Below are positions 8,287 through 16,385 of a stretch of DNA of 64,000 bases, in pieces. The notes under the pieces are model-generated. The model was not told the DNA's origin. It made no database searches and saw only the letters and a list, made by a program, of their open reading frames with translations. The DNA is taken from positions 62,001 to 126,000 of the forward strand of contig JBDVMP010000107.1 of NCBI GenBank assembly GCA_039970095.1, written 5' to 3'. A program made the translations under genes and the position numbers. Positions within the stretch are counted from its first letter, which is position 1, and every line of letters begins with the position of its first letter. Source of the stretch: JAMZMI01 sp039970095. GTDB lineage: Bacteria > Bacteroidota > Bacteroidia > Cytophagales > Cyclobacteriaceae.

Positions 8287-9693
8287 TTATACCTTTTGAG
8301 ATAAGAATTTTAGTCCAGCAAATGAGGCTAGTAGCCATAGTCCCAACACAAGAAAATTGCTCCAATTGCGGTTAAGAATTTGCCCATATGTAGGAGGCAC
8401 ATAGTTAAAATCAGGAATATCCCCCCAAAGGGATTTGTCGGCTTTGTATGCCCAATCACCATAGGAAGAATTCTCAGCGAAGTTCATGTTCAAAGCCTCC
8501 ATAAGTTTTAGGCGATAAATCTCTGCAGCATCAGCAAAATCCCAGTGTGAGTTGTAATCCGTACGCGCAAGCGCCATGGATAAGAACCGGGCGGGTAAAT
8601 AGGGGGATAAGAGAGCAGATGTTTGGTAAACTTTGGTTTGCTTCTGATGAATATGTTTCAACTCGGCAGCATGTTTAGAATATACCTGAGCTTCATGCTC
8701 TTCCCCTTTTTGCATGCGGTAGCCGTCAAAGTTGAAGGGCAGCTGACTCAAACTATCCACTCCATATTTTTTCAGCGTTTCTCGCTCAAATTCTTTGGCA
8801 GCTTTGCTCCAGGGGTTGTGACCATCCAGCCCTGTCTTTTTATCCTTGTCTATCGCAGCAGCAAAGGCCTGACGACTAGGGTAGGGATGGAGAGTGTCAG
8901 CTAGATTGCTGGAAGCCTTGGGCATGCCCAGGCATATGACTATCCAAATGGCAAGGAGAGTCACCAATGAAATACCGGACTGTTTTGATGCCGCTGAAAC
9001 GATCAAGGAAATATTGATAAAAATGGCATAGTATACCAGATACACCAAAAACATCAGAGCTAAGGCTCTATAGTTTAGTTCACCGAAATCCTGAATTCCT
9101 GACAGCAGTAAGGTAGTAATCAAGAACAGGGCTGTGGTAATAATCAGCACCGGTAAGGAAATACTTACCCATTTACCCAGGGTCAGTTTCCATGATGAAA
9201 TACCCTGACTTTTTAGAAGCTTCAATGTTCCTTGTTCTTTCTCTCTGGTAAAAGCATTGTAGCCTGTCAGAATTATCAATAGAGGAATGATGAATAACAG
9301 GATAAAATCTGGGGTTAAATCGCCAAACCGGGCAAGGCCAGTTTGATCAGAGGCTGCCATGTATTGGGATTCGTTTCGCTTGTGCGATTCGAGAAATATG
9401 GAAATCCCGGAGTATTTGTCAACTCCCTGATCTAGCAGGGATAAAGGGTACTTAGGTTTGAATGCATAAGTACCATAATGAGCGGCCGAATGTGGGTTTT
9501 TCTCATCTTGATCCTCCCATAGATTGCGAGAATTTTCCTTTGCTTTTATATGCTGCTGCTGTACTGAAGTTAGGTAGTTGTAGCTGAGACATACTGACAC
9601 TAATATAAGCACTGATATTATCAATATTGAAAAGCGAAACCTGCCTTCCCGTAGGTTTTCTTTAAACTCCTTTAGGGCTATTTTTTTTATCAT
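8287..9693 (-). CDS. ABC-2-type permease, DUF3526-like (first of pair)
   Basis: 468 residues, same topology as its downstream neighbour: N-terminal helix (about 23-43), large loop, helix cluster (about 130-265) with YNAFTREKEQGTLKLL before the second helix, another large loop, and a terminal helix. Its ATG overlaps the ATPase stop codon (TGATG), which indicates translational coupling. Part of a three-gene ATPase/permease/permease operon transcribed from the double-box promoter at 10455-10497. Confidence 0.85.
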   Translation of the reverse strand: MIKKIALKEFKENLREGRFRFSILIISVLILVSVCLSYNYLTSVQQQHIKAKENSRNLWEDQDEKNPHSAAHYGTYAFKPKYPLSLLDQGVDKYSGISIFLESHKRNESQYMAASDQTGLARFGDLTPDFILLFIIPLLIILTGYNAFTREKEQGTLKLLKSQGISSWKLTLGKWVSISLPVLIITTALFLITTLLLSGIQDFGELNYRALALMFLVYLVYYAIFINISLIVSAASKQSGISLVTLLAIWIVICLGMPKASSNLADTLHPYPSRQAFAAAIDKDKKTGLDGHNPWSKAAKEFERETLKKYGVDSLSQLPFNFDGYRMQKGEEHEAQVYSKHAAELKHIHQKQTKVYQTSALLSPYLPARFLSMALARTDYNSHWDFADAAEIYRLKLMEALNMNFAENSSYGDWAYKADKSLWGDIPDFNYVPPTYGQILNRNWSNFLVLGLWLLASFAGLKFLSQKV

Positions 9694-10409
9694 CAGAGTG
9701 AGGATTTGATAGGTTTCATGGTATCCAAATACAATTCTTCAAGTTCTGAAATTGAGATCGAATCGGCAGTGACCTGATGAATAAGGGAGCCTTCTCGCAT
9801 GATCCCAATATGAGTGCCGGTTTCTTTTGCCCTGAATAAATCGTGGGTTGCCATCAAGGTTGCCACTCCATTTTCCTTCATGCTCTGAAGGAGTTCAGAG
9901 AACTCGTTGCTGGCTTGAGGGTCTAACCCGGATGTTGGTTCATCCAACAGCAGGGCCTTGGCTTCCCGGGCTCTGGCTAGTGCTATTCCTACTTTCTGGC
10001 GCATCCCTTTAGAGTAGCTATTTACACGCTTACCTATAAAATCCGATTGTAATCCAGATTGTTTCAAGAGGGACTCAAGCTCCTCTTTTCTATAGTTTTT
10101 GCCGCCTAATCCACAGAAGTAGTCTAAATTTTCTAAGCCTGTGAGATTAGGGTAGAGCATTAGGTTTTCGGGAATATATGCCAGTTGCTTCTTAGAAGCA
10201 GTAGGCTCTTCTGCCACGTCCATATCATTGATTACAGCCTGACCCGAACTCGGTTGAATAAACCCCATAAAAAGGTTGATAGTGGTGGTTTTACCAGCGC
10301 CGTTTGCGCCAAGAAGGCAGAATACGTCCCCGGTACCCACTTGAAGGTTCAAGCCATTGAGAGCTTTATGCTCCCCGTATTTTTTTGTTAGGTTGATAGC
10401 TTTCAGCAT
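9693..10409 (-). CDS. ABC transporter ATPase
   Basis: 238 residues with all ABC motifs: Walker A GANGAGKTT (about 34-42), signature YSKGMRQKVGIA (about 132-143), Walker B ALLLDEPTSGLD, and switch His in LMATHD. The ATPase powers the two DUF3526-type permeases encoded downstream. This class (CcmA/NosF-like) often works in export or in assembly of envelope proteins. Zinc link: its promoter has two Zur-like boxes and the next upstream operon codes for a CobW metallochaperone. Whether it moves metal, a metallophore or a protein cannot be told from the sequence. Confidence 0.93.
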   Translation of the reverse strand: MLKAINLTKKYGEHKALNGLNLQVGTGDVFCLLGANGAGKTTTINLFMGFIQPSSGQAVINDMDVAEEPTASKKQLAYIPENLMLYPNLTGLENLDYFCGLGGKNYRKEELESLLKQSGLQSDFIGKRVNSYSKGMRQKVGIALARAREAKALLLDEPTSGLDPQASNEFSELLQSMKENGVATLMATHDLFRAKETGTHIGIMREGSLIHQVTADSISISELEELYLDTMKPIKSSL

Positions 10410-10454
10410 GAATTTGGATTGTTAGTTTTTGGAAGGCTGTTTATGTAACGCTAT

Positions 10455-10497
10455 TGCAATAGTATTGCTTAGACATATTTAGTGCAATTATGTTGCA
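10455..10497 (-). promoter_or_regulatory. Promoter with two Zur-like operator boxes, upstream of the ABC operon
   Basis: Boxes TGCAATAGTATTGCT (10455-10469) and TGCAATTATGTTGCA (10483-10497), 28 bp apart start to start. On the minus strand the -33 TTG (10485-10487) is in the distal box and the -7 TACTATTG (10457-10464) lies inside the proximal box; the gap is 20 bp, the same as in the other two paired-box promoters. The 28-bp box spacing is 11 bp (about one helical turn) shorter than the 39 bp seen elsewhere, so the boxes stay on the same face. Confidence 0.7.
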
Positions 10498-10524
10498 TTA
10501 ATTTACACGAATGGTGAACCACCA

Positions 10525-10713
10525 TTACTTGCTACAAGTAATAGTTGAATTATGGACCCGTTCTAAAAATGATCCATTTGGCTGTTTAGGGTAAAAGAGC
10601 AAAGCAATACTTATACTGCCGCGAAGAATGCACTCCCGGTAATGCCAGGATTCATTAATGATTTGTTTTGGAACACTTGTTCTGAGCTTGGGTATGAAAG
10701 CAAGCAAACTCAT
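10525..10713 (-). CDS. Possible small protein coupled to the CobW gene
   Basis: 62 codons from an ATG whose first bases overlap the CobW stop (ATGA), ending at TAA before the ABC promoter. No family recognised; one weak hydrophobic stretch (GSISIALLFY) and two Cys. The ATGA overlap is the only positive evidence. It could equally be read-through of a non-coding 3' region. Confidence 0.25.
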   Translation of the reverse strand: MSLLAFIPKLRTSVPKQIINESWHYRECILRGSISIALLFYPKQPNGSFLERVHNSTITCSK

Positions 10714-11933
10714 ATTGGCCAATTATCGTCAAAACCATTCCCAGCTTCCATTCCTACAACTTCATAATCACGAAGCAAGCAGTTGTCCAGATCGGAGATG
10801 ATTTTTTCTTTATCCATGTCCTGACCGATGAAAACAAGTTCGTTCATTCTGTCTCCCCATTGCTTATCCCATTTTTTTTGAATTTCCGCTTGATTTTCCA
10901 GGTATGATTCGCTCATAGCTCGCTGCTTCATCGGTACGCTTGCCCACCATCGGCCATACAGTTCGGCTTTTAGTGATCCTCCTGCCTGACTCCATAGTAT
11001 GGCTTTGTCCGGTCTGGAGGCTAACCAGAAAATGCCCTTGCTTCGAATGATTGTGGTGGGAAAGCGCTCGCTTATGTATTTTAAAAAGCGCTGAGGGTGA
11101 AAAGGCCTGGCGTTTCGGTAAACAAATGAACCAATTCCATACTCCTCACTTTCTGGAGAGTGACCTATCCCATTTTGAGCCAACTCCAGTTCTTTTTGCC
11201 AGCCTGCAGATTGCTCGGCTATTTCATAATCGAAAAGGCCAGTGTTCAGAATTTCCTTCGGATCTATTTGGCTATGAGAGGTTCGTATGGTCTTAGCCGA
11301 TGGGTTTAGCTTTTTCAATGTGTTCTCCAACAACCCGAGTTGTGTTTCAGTGACCAAATCGGATTTGTTTAGGATAATGACATTGGCAAATTCTACCTGA
11401 TCTGTCAGCAGGTTAACAATGGAGCGTTGGTCTTCTGTGTCATCTGTCATATCGCGCTCCAGAATGGTGTCGGCACTTCCAAAATCCTTAAAGAAATTAA
11501 AGGCGTCCACTACCGTGACCATTGTGTCGAGCCTACTGATTTTGGTCAAATCATATAGCTCATCACCTGTAGCGAAAGAGAATGTTTGTGCCACTGGAAT
11601 AGGCTCTGAGATGCCTGTACTTTCTATGAGTAGGTAGTCGAATTTCCCAACCTTTGCTAGCTTTTCTACCTCGATCATTAGATCCTCACGAAGCGTGCAG
11701 CAGATGCAGCCATTGCTCATCTCCACTAACTTTTCGTCCGTTCTGGATAGTTGGCTTCCCTTCTCTATGAGTTTTTCGTCAATGTTCACCTCACTCATAT
11801 CATTCACAATCACGGCTACTTTTAGGCCCTGTCGGTTGTTGAGAATGTGATTGAGAAGGGTTGTTTTACCAGCGCCAAGAAAACCGCTTAGTACGGTGAC
11901 GGGTAACTTCTTTTTTTTGTTAAAGAGGTTCAT
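10710..11933 (-). CDS. CobW/COG0523-family GTPase, putative zinc metallochaperone
   Basis: 407 residues. Walker A GFLGAGKTTLLNHIL (about 17-31), the family-defining Cys motif GCICCTLREDL (about 75-85), Walker B/switch LLIESTGISEP, and the guanine-specificity NKSD (about 194-197). The C-terminal CobW_C domain (from about 275) is long and Trp-rich (WRWWASVP-like segment GRWWASV, QKKWDKQWGDR), as in the larger ZigA/YeiR-type zinc members. Such proteins hand zinc to client enzymes during zinc limitation and are commonly Zur-regulated. Fourth gene after MerC, the 141-residue protein and the small 84-residue ORF. Confidence 0.92.
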   Translation of the reverse strand: MNLFNKKKKLPVTVLSGFLGAGKTTLLNHILNNRQGLKVAVIVNDMSEVNIDEKLIEKGSQLSRTDEKLVEMSNGCICCTLREDLMIEVEKLAKVGKFDYLLIESTGISEPIPVAQTFSFATGDELYDLTKISRLDTMVTVVDAFNFFKDFGSADTILERDMTDDTEDQRSIVNLLTDQVEFANVIILNKSDLVTETQLGLLENTLKKLNPSAKTIRTSHSQIDPKEILNTGLFDYEIAEQSAGWQKELELAQNGIGHSPESEEYGIGSFVYRNARPFHPQRFLKYISERFPTTIIRSKGIFWLASRPDKAILWSQAGGSLKAELYGRWWASVPMKQRAMSESYLENQAEIQKKWDKQWGDRMNELVFIGQDMDKEKIISDLDNCLLRDYEVVGMEAGNGFDDNWPI

Positions 11934-12002
11934 TTGAGCTTCGTTTTGTATTTATTGAATTCGTAAGGCTGATTTTTCTTTTGCAGAGTTGTGGTATTTG
12001 AC

Positions 12003-12257
12003 TCAGTTGTTCTTGTTGCTTTCATGGGTATTACTAAATCCTTGTGTTATCACGGCATGCGTGTATTCATGAAGTTTGTAATTCAGTGCTTCCAATATCT
12101 GAGCATGCCCAGTTTTATGGGCTCTTGTTGTGCCGTAGTATGCGCCCATGATAGAGTCAGGTTTATGCACGTTGATTAGCTGTAGCTTAGTGTTCAGTAG
12201 AATACCTTGAGTTTGTTTTGAAAGAGTCAAAAAAGCAAGAGATGCTAATCGTTCCAT
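12003..12257 (-). CDS. Small unknown protein in the CobW operon
   Basis: 84 residues; its ATG at 12257 overlaps the last 13 bases of the preceding 141-residue gene, and its stop is 69 bases before the CobW start, so it fits the operon. Five His residues cluster in the second half (RAHKTGH, LHEYTHAV). There is no signal peptide or membrane segment. I do not recognise the family. A plus-strand frame over the same bases is less convincing because it runs against the operon. Confidence 0.4.
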   Translation of the reverse strand: MERLASLAFLTLSKQTQGILLNTKLQLINVHKPDSIMGAYYGTTRAHKTGHAQILEALNYKLHEYTHAVITQGFSNTHESNKNN

Positions 12258-12670
12258 GTTGCGAGTTCGGCGTGGGTCACGATAAATACCAGATGTTCAA
12301 AATCGTCTTGATTCAGCTGGAGGGTACCCTTCACCGTCACGATTTCATCAGGATGAAATTCAAGGGGTTTGGTAGAGAAGTGAACTTCCGCCACAGATTC
12401 TAAACCCGCTCCTCCGCAGAAAAAGCATGAAGAGTAAGGAAACTTGGAGAGAATTATACCTTTGGGGTTCTTCAGTTCAAATGGTAAATAATATCCTCTG
12501 ATCTTAATCGATTTGCCATTCTGACTTAGCAATTGTGATCCGAAATTTGGAATATCTATAATCGTTTCCAACTCGCTGCTGTACGAGTTTCTAAATGTCA
12601 CATCCTCCAGAGTTTCCCACCCTGAAGATTGAAACCCAAGCAAAACAGCCACTAAAAAACAAATCATCAT
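12245..12670 (-). CDS. Exported Cys-containing protein of unknown function (DUF3299-like)
   Basis: 141 residues. A short N-terminal hydrophobic segment (MMICFLVAVLLGFQSS) suggests export. The core reads as a small beta-barrel: IKIRGYYLPFELKNPKGIILSKFPYSSCFFCGGAGLESVAEV, with C-F-F-C-G-G as a possible metal or redox site, then VTVKGTLQL and HLVFIVTHAEL. The arrangement recalls DUF3299 proteins. The ATG overlaps the MerC stop (ATGA), so the two are translationally coupled. Function in metal handling is inferred from operon context only. Confidence 0.7.
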   Translation of the reverse strand: MMICFLVAVLLGFQSSGWETLEDVTFRNSYSSELETIIDIPNFGSQLLSQNGKSIKIRGYYLPFELKNPKGIILSKFPYSSCFFCGGAGLESVAEVHFSTKPLEFHPDEIVTVKGTLQLNQDDFEHLVFIVTHAELATWND

Positions 12671-13032
12671 TTTGAAGATTTGAGTTTCAAATTTTCAAAA
12701 TGAGCATACGCCATGAGAAGACCCCCAAGAATTGAAAACGACACTTTTGACGCGATTTGCGGAATAGATTCGGACTGAACGACTAAGAAAAGTCCCGATA
12801 GGAACAAGACTAGGACGTAGGCTTTTTTATGTTTAAACAAAGCGGGCAAGATGGCCACAGCACCCACTAAAACTGCTATGCTGAAAAGCACCCATTCTAA
12901 AACTGGATCGTGCAAGAATGAGAACAGTGTTAGGTGACCTACATTGAGCAGGACTAAAGGGGTAATTGAGCAGTGAATGGCGCAAAACCCGGAGGCACAA
13001 ACCCCTGCTTTATCTAAATTAATTGACGTCAT
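12667..13032 (-). CDS. MerC-like membrane protein
   Basis: 121 residues from the ATG at 13032; an upstream TTG at 13053 is rejected because the operator box and -7 element occupy that DNA. The N-terminus DKAGVCASGFCAIHCSITPLVLL carries the paired Cys residues and H-C pattern of MerC-domain proteins (named after the mercury transporter). Four membrane helices follow (about 15-35, 42-62, 68-85, 92-110). In Bacteroidota MerC-domain proteins often occur with zinc or copper genes, so mercury need not be the substrate. First gene of the MerC/141/84/CobW operon. Confidence 0.8.
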   Translation of the reverse strand: MTSINLDKAGVCASGFCAIHCSITPLVLLNVGHLTLFSFLHDPVLEWVLFSIAVLVGAVAILPALFKHKKAYVLVLFLSGLFLVVQSESIPQIASKVSFSILGGLLMAYAHFENLKLKSSK

Positions 13033-13037
13033 ATAAA

Positions 13038-13091
13038 TGCAACTATATTGCAATTATACGATTCAATATTAATACATGCAACAATATTGCA
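13038..13091 (-). promoter_or_regulatory. Promoter with two Zur-like operator boxes, upstream of the MerC operon
   Basis: Boxes TGCAACTATATTGCA (13038-13052) and TGCAACAATATTGCA (13077-13091), 39 bp apart, the same as in the 6.4-kb promoter. Minus-strand core: TTG at 13079-13081 in the distal box, 20-bp gap, TATAATTG at 13051-13058 touching the proximal box. The proximal box ends only 5 bp before the ATG at 13032, so a repressor there would also cover the transcription start. Confidence 0.72.
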
Positions 13092-13107
13092 TAGACAATA
13101 TGATTAG

Positions 13108-13575
13108 CTACTCATAGATATTATACATACAATCAAAGTGGCACTGAAGGTAGAGTTTGGTGATTTCACGCTCCAGGTCATCGGGGAGCTCTAGAAGCAC
13201 CAGATTCATGTTCTTCATTTCTTCCAGAGCCTCATTGACGGTATAGAGCGAGTTGTTTGCTGATTTGATATTGGCCATAGTGTGAGCCAATTTGCGCTGA
13301 TACTTACTAGACCCCTTGAATTGCTGTAAGATGCGTTGCAGAACATTGGAAGACTCGTCGATATAAACGGGCTTACAATTCTCCAGAAGAATATAGATTC
13401 CCTTAAAATCGTCAATGCGACCAAGCTTTTTGAGTACGGTTTTCAGTCCAATTCCTAACTGGTGAAACATGTCAGTATGCAGTGGGTTTTCAGCCAGTAC
13501 TGCATAGATTTTTAGTTGTTTGGGTAAGTTTTCATTTACGATTCTGTCGAATCTGTTTTTGAGGATTTTGGACAT
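13108..13575 (-). CDS. GIY-YIG-like protein with altered core
   Basis: 155 residues. The centre, GIYILLENCKPVYIDESSNVLQRILQQF (about 60-87), lines up with the start of GIY-YIG nuclease domains (GIYxxx...VYIGxSxNVxxRxxxH), but the usual Gly of YIG is Asp and the usual His after the Arg is Gln. An N-terminal segment of about 55 residues and a C-terminal helix region follow the pattern of small GIY-YIG proteins common in Bacteroidota. Nuclease activity is doubtful. It lies upstream of the MerC promoter and seems independent. Confidence 0.55.
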   Translation of the reverse strand: MSKILKNRFDRIVNENLPKQLKIYAVLAENPLHTDMFHQLGIGLKTVLKKLGRIDDFKGIYILLENCKPVYIDESSNVLQRILQQFKGSSKYQRKLAHTMANIKSANNSLYTVNEALEEMKNMNLVLLELPDDLEREITKLYLQCHFDCMYNIYE

Positions 13576-13650
13576 GGCTCTGAGTGGGGGTTGAATTTAT
13601 AATAACCACTTAGAACAAATTCTGTTTGAACGATTCATTTTGCCTAATAT

Positions 13651-13688
13651 AAAAAATGGTCATTCCGCTGAAGCAAAATGACCATTTT
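13651..13688 (-). terminator. Rho-independent terminator of the desaturase gene
   Basis: 12-bp perfect stem AAAATGGTCATT (13653-13664) with AATGACCATTTT (13677-13688), followed on the minus strand by a T6 run. It sits 18 bases after the desaturase stop. Confidence 0.8.
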
Positions 13689-13706
13689 ACAATGATTTGG
13701 GAGCTT

Positions 13707-14831
13707 TTAGGCTACCGCTAATTTTTGATTCTTTTTCTTGTCGTAGTTTCCTGTTCCCAAGGCGTTAAGCAAAGAAAAGTGGCTTTTCAGTGCACCGTAG
13801 AAGGTTTTATGCTCATAGTACGGCACATCAAACTCTGCTGCTGTTTCCTTAACTATTGGCGCTATATCTCTATAATGCACATGACAGATATTAGGGAAGA
13901 GGTGGTGCTCCACCTGATAGTTTAGTCCACCTATCAACCATGAGAATAATCTGCTTTTGTTGGCAAAGTTGGCAGTGGTACGCATCTGATGGATAGCCCA
14001 ATTGTTCTCTACGCTACCCGTTTCATCTGTAACATAAAAGTTAGTTTCCTCTATGACGTGAGCTGGTTGGAATATCAGCGCTAGCGTCAGACCACAAATG
14101 AAATGCATCAAAAGGAATCCAAGTACTGTCTGGTACCATGGTATTGGCACGATGGCTATTGGCAGTACGATGAAGAGACCTACATACCATATTTTATTAA
14201 TGATAACATGGGTAAGCGCTTTTTTGAAAGTAAGTCCTTGCCCTTTCAGAAGGTTCTTTTTTTTGTATCTCACCAGCTGCATGAAGTCTTTTGCTGAAAA
14301 CCAATATACGGTCATCAGTCCATACAGAAATGGCGCATAAAATGCCTGAAATTGAAAGATGTCTTTTCGCTCCTGATCGGGGCTGAATCTCATGATTCCT
14401 TTGTCTATATCCTCATCATGTCCGTGCACGTTGGTGTACGAGTGGTGAAGCACATTGTGCTGTATTTTCCAGTTGGTAGGGTAGCCACCTATAAAGTTGA
14501 GCAAAAAGCCCATGGCGTTGTTTACCTTCTGGTTTTTAGAATATGATCCGTGGTTGGCGTCATGCATGATCGATAGACCTATGCCGGACATTCCCAATCC
14601 CATCAGTGCCCACATGGCTATGATAGGCCATGTTCCGGATACTGTTTGAGTCACAATCAGCGTGAATGGGGCAAAATATAGCAATATCATAAAAGCTGTT
14701 TTCAGCTTCATATTGAGGTTGCCATATCTGGTAATGTTGTTGTCTTTGAAGTGTTGATTTACTCTTGTTCTTAGCTCGTTGAAAAATTCTGGTCGATCTT
14801 GTGCATTGAACTTTACATGGTTTGCACTCAT
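13707..14831 (-). CDS. Membrane fatty acid desaturase (acyl-CoA/acyl-lipid type)
   Basis: 374 residues. The three His boxes of the membrane di-iron desaturases are present: HDANHGS (about 90-96), HNVLHHSYTN (about 125-134, followed by HGHDEDID) and QVEHHLFP (about 307-314). Four or more membrane helices lie between them (about 45-85, 105-115, 205-245). The QxxHH form of the third box is that of delta-5/6-like 'front-end' and related bacterial desaturases. It introduces double bonds into membrane lipids, usually for fluidity control. Monocistronic, with its own terminator. The regiospecificity cannot be read from the sequence. Confidence 0.9.
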   Translation of the reverse strand: MSANHVKFNAQDRPEFFNELRTRVNQHFKDNNITRYGNLNMKLKTAFMILLYFAPFTLIVTQTVSGTWPIIAMWALMGLGMSGIGLSIMHDANHGSYSKNQKVNNAMGFLLNFIGGYPTNWKIQHNVLHHSYTNVHGHDEDIDKGIMRFSPDQERKDIFQFQAFYAPFLYGLMTVYWFSAKDFMQLVRYKKKNLLKGQGLTFKKALTHVIINKIWYVGLFIVLPIAIVPIPWYQTVLGFLLMHFICGLTLALIFQPAHVIEETNFYVTDETGSVENNWAIHQMRTTANFANKSRLFSWLIGGLNYQVEHHLFPNICHVHYRDIAPIVKETAAEFDVPYYEHKTFYGALKSHFSLLNALGTGNYDKKKNQKLAVA

Positions 14832-15007
14832 TAGGTAACTTTATTGATTAAAAACCACAAGATAACTCTAAAAAAGTACCTTAGAGGTCTTTTTGACTGT
14901 TTTATGATTAAAATCAGTTAAATAAATACAAGTCCTAAATCAGAAAATAGAGCTTTTCACTTACCGTTTTTGAGCCCATTTTGATTATCACATTTGCCCA
15001 TGAGGCA

Positions 15008-15038
15008 TAAAAAAACCCAGCCGGAATTGGCTAGGTTT
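15008..15038 (-). terminator. Rho-independent terminator of pgk
   Basis: Stem AAACCCAGCC (15013-15022) with GGCTAGGTTT (15029-15038), one mismatch, loop of 6. On the minus strand a T8 run follows. About 20 bases after the pgk stop. Confidence 0.82.
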
Positions 15039-15057
15039 ATAATCATTATCGATCGGC

Positions 15058-16245
15058 TTATGCTTCAAGAGCTGCAACTCCTGGAAGCACTTTTCCTTCC
15101 ATATATTCTAATAATGCGCCACCGCCTGTAGAGACATAGCTCACATCGTCACCATAACCGAGGTTGTTCACAGCGGAGGCAGAATCACCACCACCTATGA
15201 GCGAAAATCCTCCGGCCTTAGTGGCCTTTACGACAGCTTCGGCAACAGCGTCGGTTCCTTTGGCAAATTTAGGAAATTCGAAAACTCCCATCGGGCCGTT
15301 CCAGAGAACAGTTTTAGACTCAGCCACTACAGAGGCGAAAATCTTGATTGTCTCAGGTCCGATATCAAGGCCTTCCCAGTCGTCAGGGATTTGTCCCTCT
15401 TTTACTGTTTGACTGTTGGCGTCTTTGCTGAAGTCATCAGCAATTACAGTATCTACGGGCAAGTAAAGTTTCACACCTTTTTCGACTGCCTTTTTCTCGA
15501 TTTCTTTGGTCAAGTCCATTTTGTCAGCCTCCAAAAGTGACTTGCCGATTTTTCCGCCTTTTGCTTTTGAGAATGTGTAAGACATTCCACCACCGATGAT
15601 CAGGTTATCTACATTGTCGAGCAGCTTTTCTATGATCAGGATTTTATCTGAAATCTTTGCTCCTCCCATGATGGCTGTGAATGGCTTTTCTGCTCCTCCC
15701 AACACTTTTTTGGCATTCTCCAGTTCTTGCTGCATCACATAACCACAGCATTTGTCTTCAAAAAACTTAGCCGCAATGGTGGTGGATGCGTGTGCTCTGT
15801 GAGCCGTGCCAAAAGCATCATTTACATAGATGTCCCCCAGTTTGGCGAGCTTTTCAGCAAATGCTTCATCACCTTTTGTCTCTTCAGAATAGAATCGCAC
15901 ATTCTCCAATAGGAGCACTTGTCCGTTTCCAAGATTTTTTGCTTTTTCGGCAGCTTCTTCGCCTACACAGTCGTTGGCAAAGTCAACCTGCACACCTAGT
16001 CTTTCACTGAGGTTGGGGATGATGTGGCGTAGTGAAAATTTATCTTCAGGGCCTGTTTTGGGTCTTCCCAAATGGCTCATGAGTATAGCTGCTCCTCCTT
16101 CATCGATAATCTTCTTGATAGTAGGGATGGCGGCTTTTATTCTGGTCTCGTCGGTTACTTCTTGTTTTTCATTCAAAGGGACGTTGAAATCCACTCTGAT
16201 GATAGCTTTTCTGTTTCTAAAGCTGAAATCGTCTATCGTTCTCAT
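15058..16245 (-). CDS. pgk: Phosphoglycerate kinase
   Basis: 395 residues, standard length. Interconverts 1,3-bisphosphoglycerate plus ADP and 3-phosphoglycerate plus ATP in glycolysis/gluconeogenesis. Seen: the substrate-binding start RVDFNVPLN (about 18-26), the SHLGRPK motif (about 57-63), the LLENVRFY signature, the hinge MGGAKISDK, and the C-terminal nucleotide loop GGGDSASAV followed by VSTGGGALLEYMEG. Cytosolic and single-gene, with a strong terminator downstream. Confidence 0.98.
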   Translation of the reverse strand: MRTIDDFSFRNRKAIIRVDFNVPLNEKQEVTDETRIKAAIPTIKKIIDEGGAAILMSHLGRPKTGPEDKFSLRHIIPNLSERLGVQVDFANDCVGEEAAEKAKNLGNGQVLLLENVRFYSEETKGDEAFAEKLAKLGDIYVNDAFGTAHRAHASTTIAAKFFEDKCCGYVMQQELENAKKVLGGAEKPFTAIMGGAKISDKILIIEKLLDNVDNLIIGGGMSYTFSKAKGGKIGKSLLEADKMDLTKEIEKKAVEKGVKLYLPVDTVIADDFSKDANSQTVKEGQIPDDWEGLDIGPETIKIFASVVAESKTVLWNGPMGVFEFPKFAKGTDAVAEAVVKATKAGGFSLIGGGDSASAVNNLGYGDDVSYVSTGGGALLEYMEGKVLPGVAALEA

Positions 16246-16385
16246 ATATGTACTATTAACTTATTCGAAGGTAAAATTAACGCAAAAGGGGTCGGTTGGA
16301 TTGATTTGCAGAGACTTATCTGCACCTCTTCGCGAAATTCGGCTGCTAAAGTGATTGATCTTGATGAAAATGCAAAGGATATTGG

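Noticed and set aside
13033..13053. TTG start for the MerC-like gene at 13053
   Set aside because: This DNA is occupied by the operator box and -7 element; ATG 13032 gives the natural protein start.
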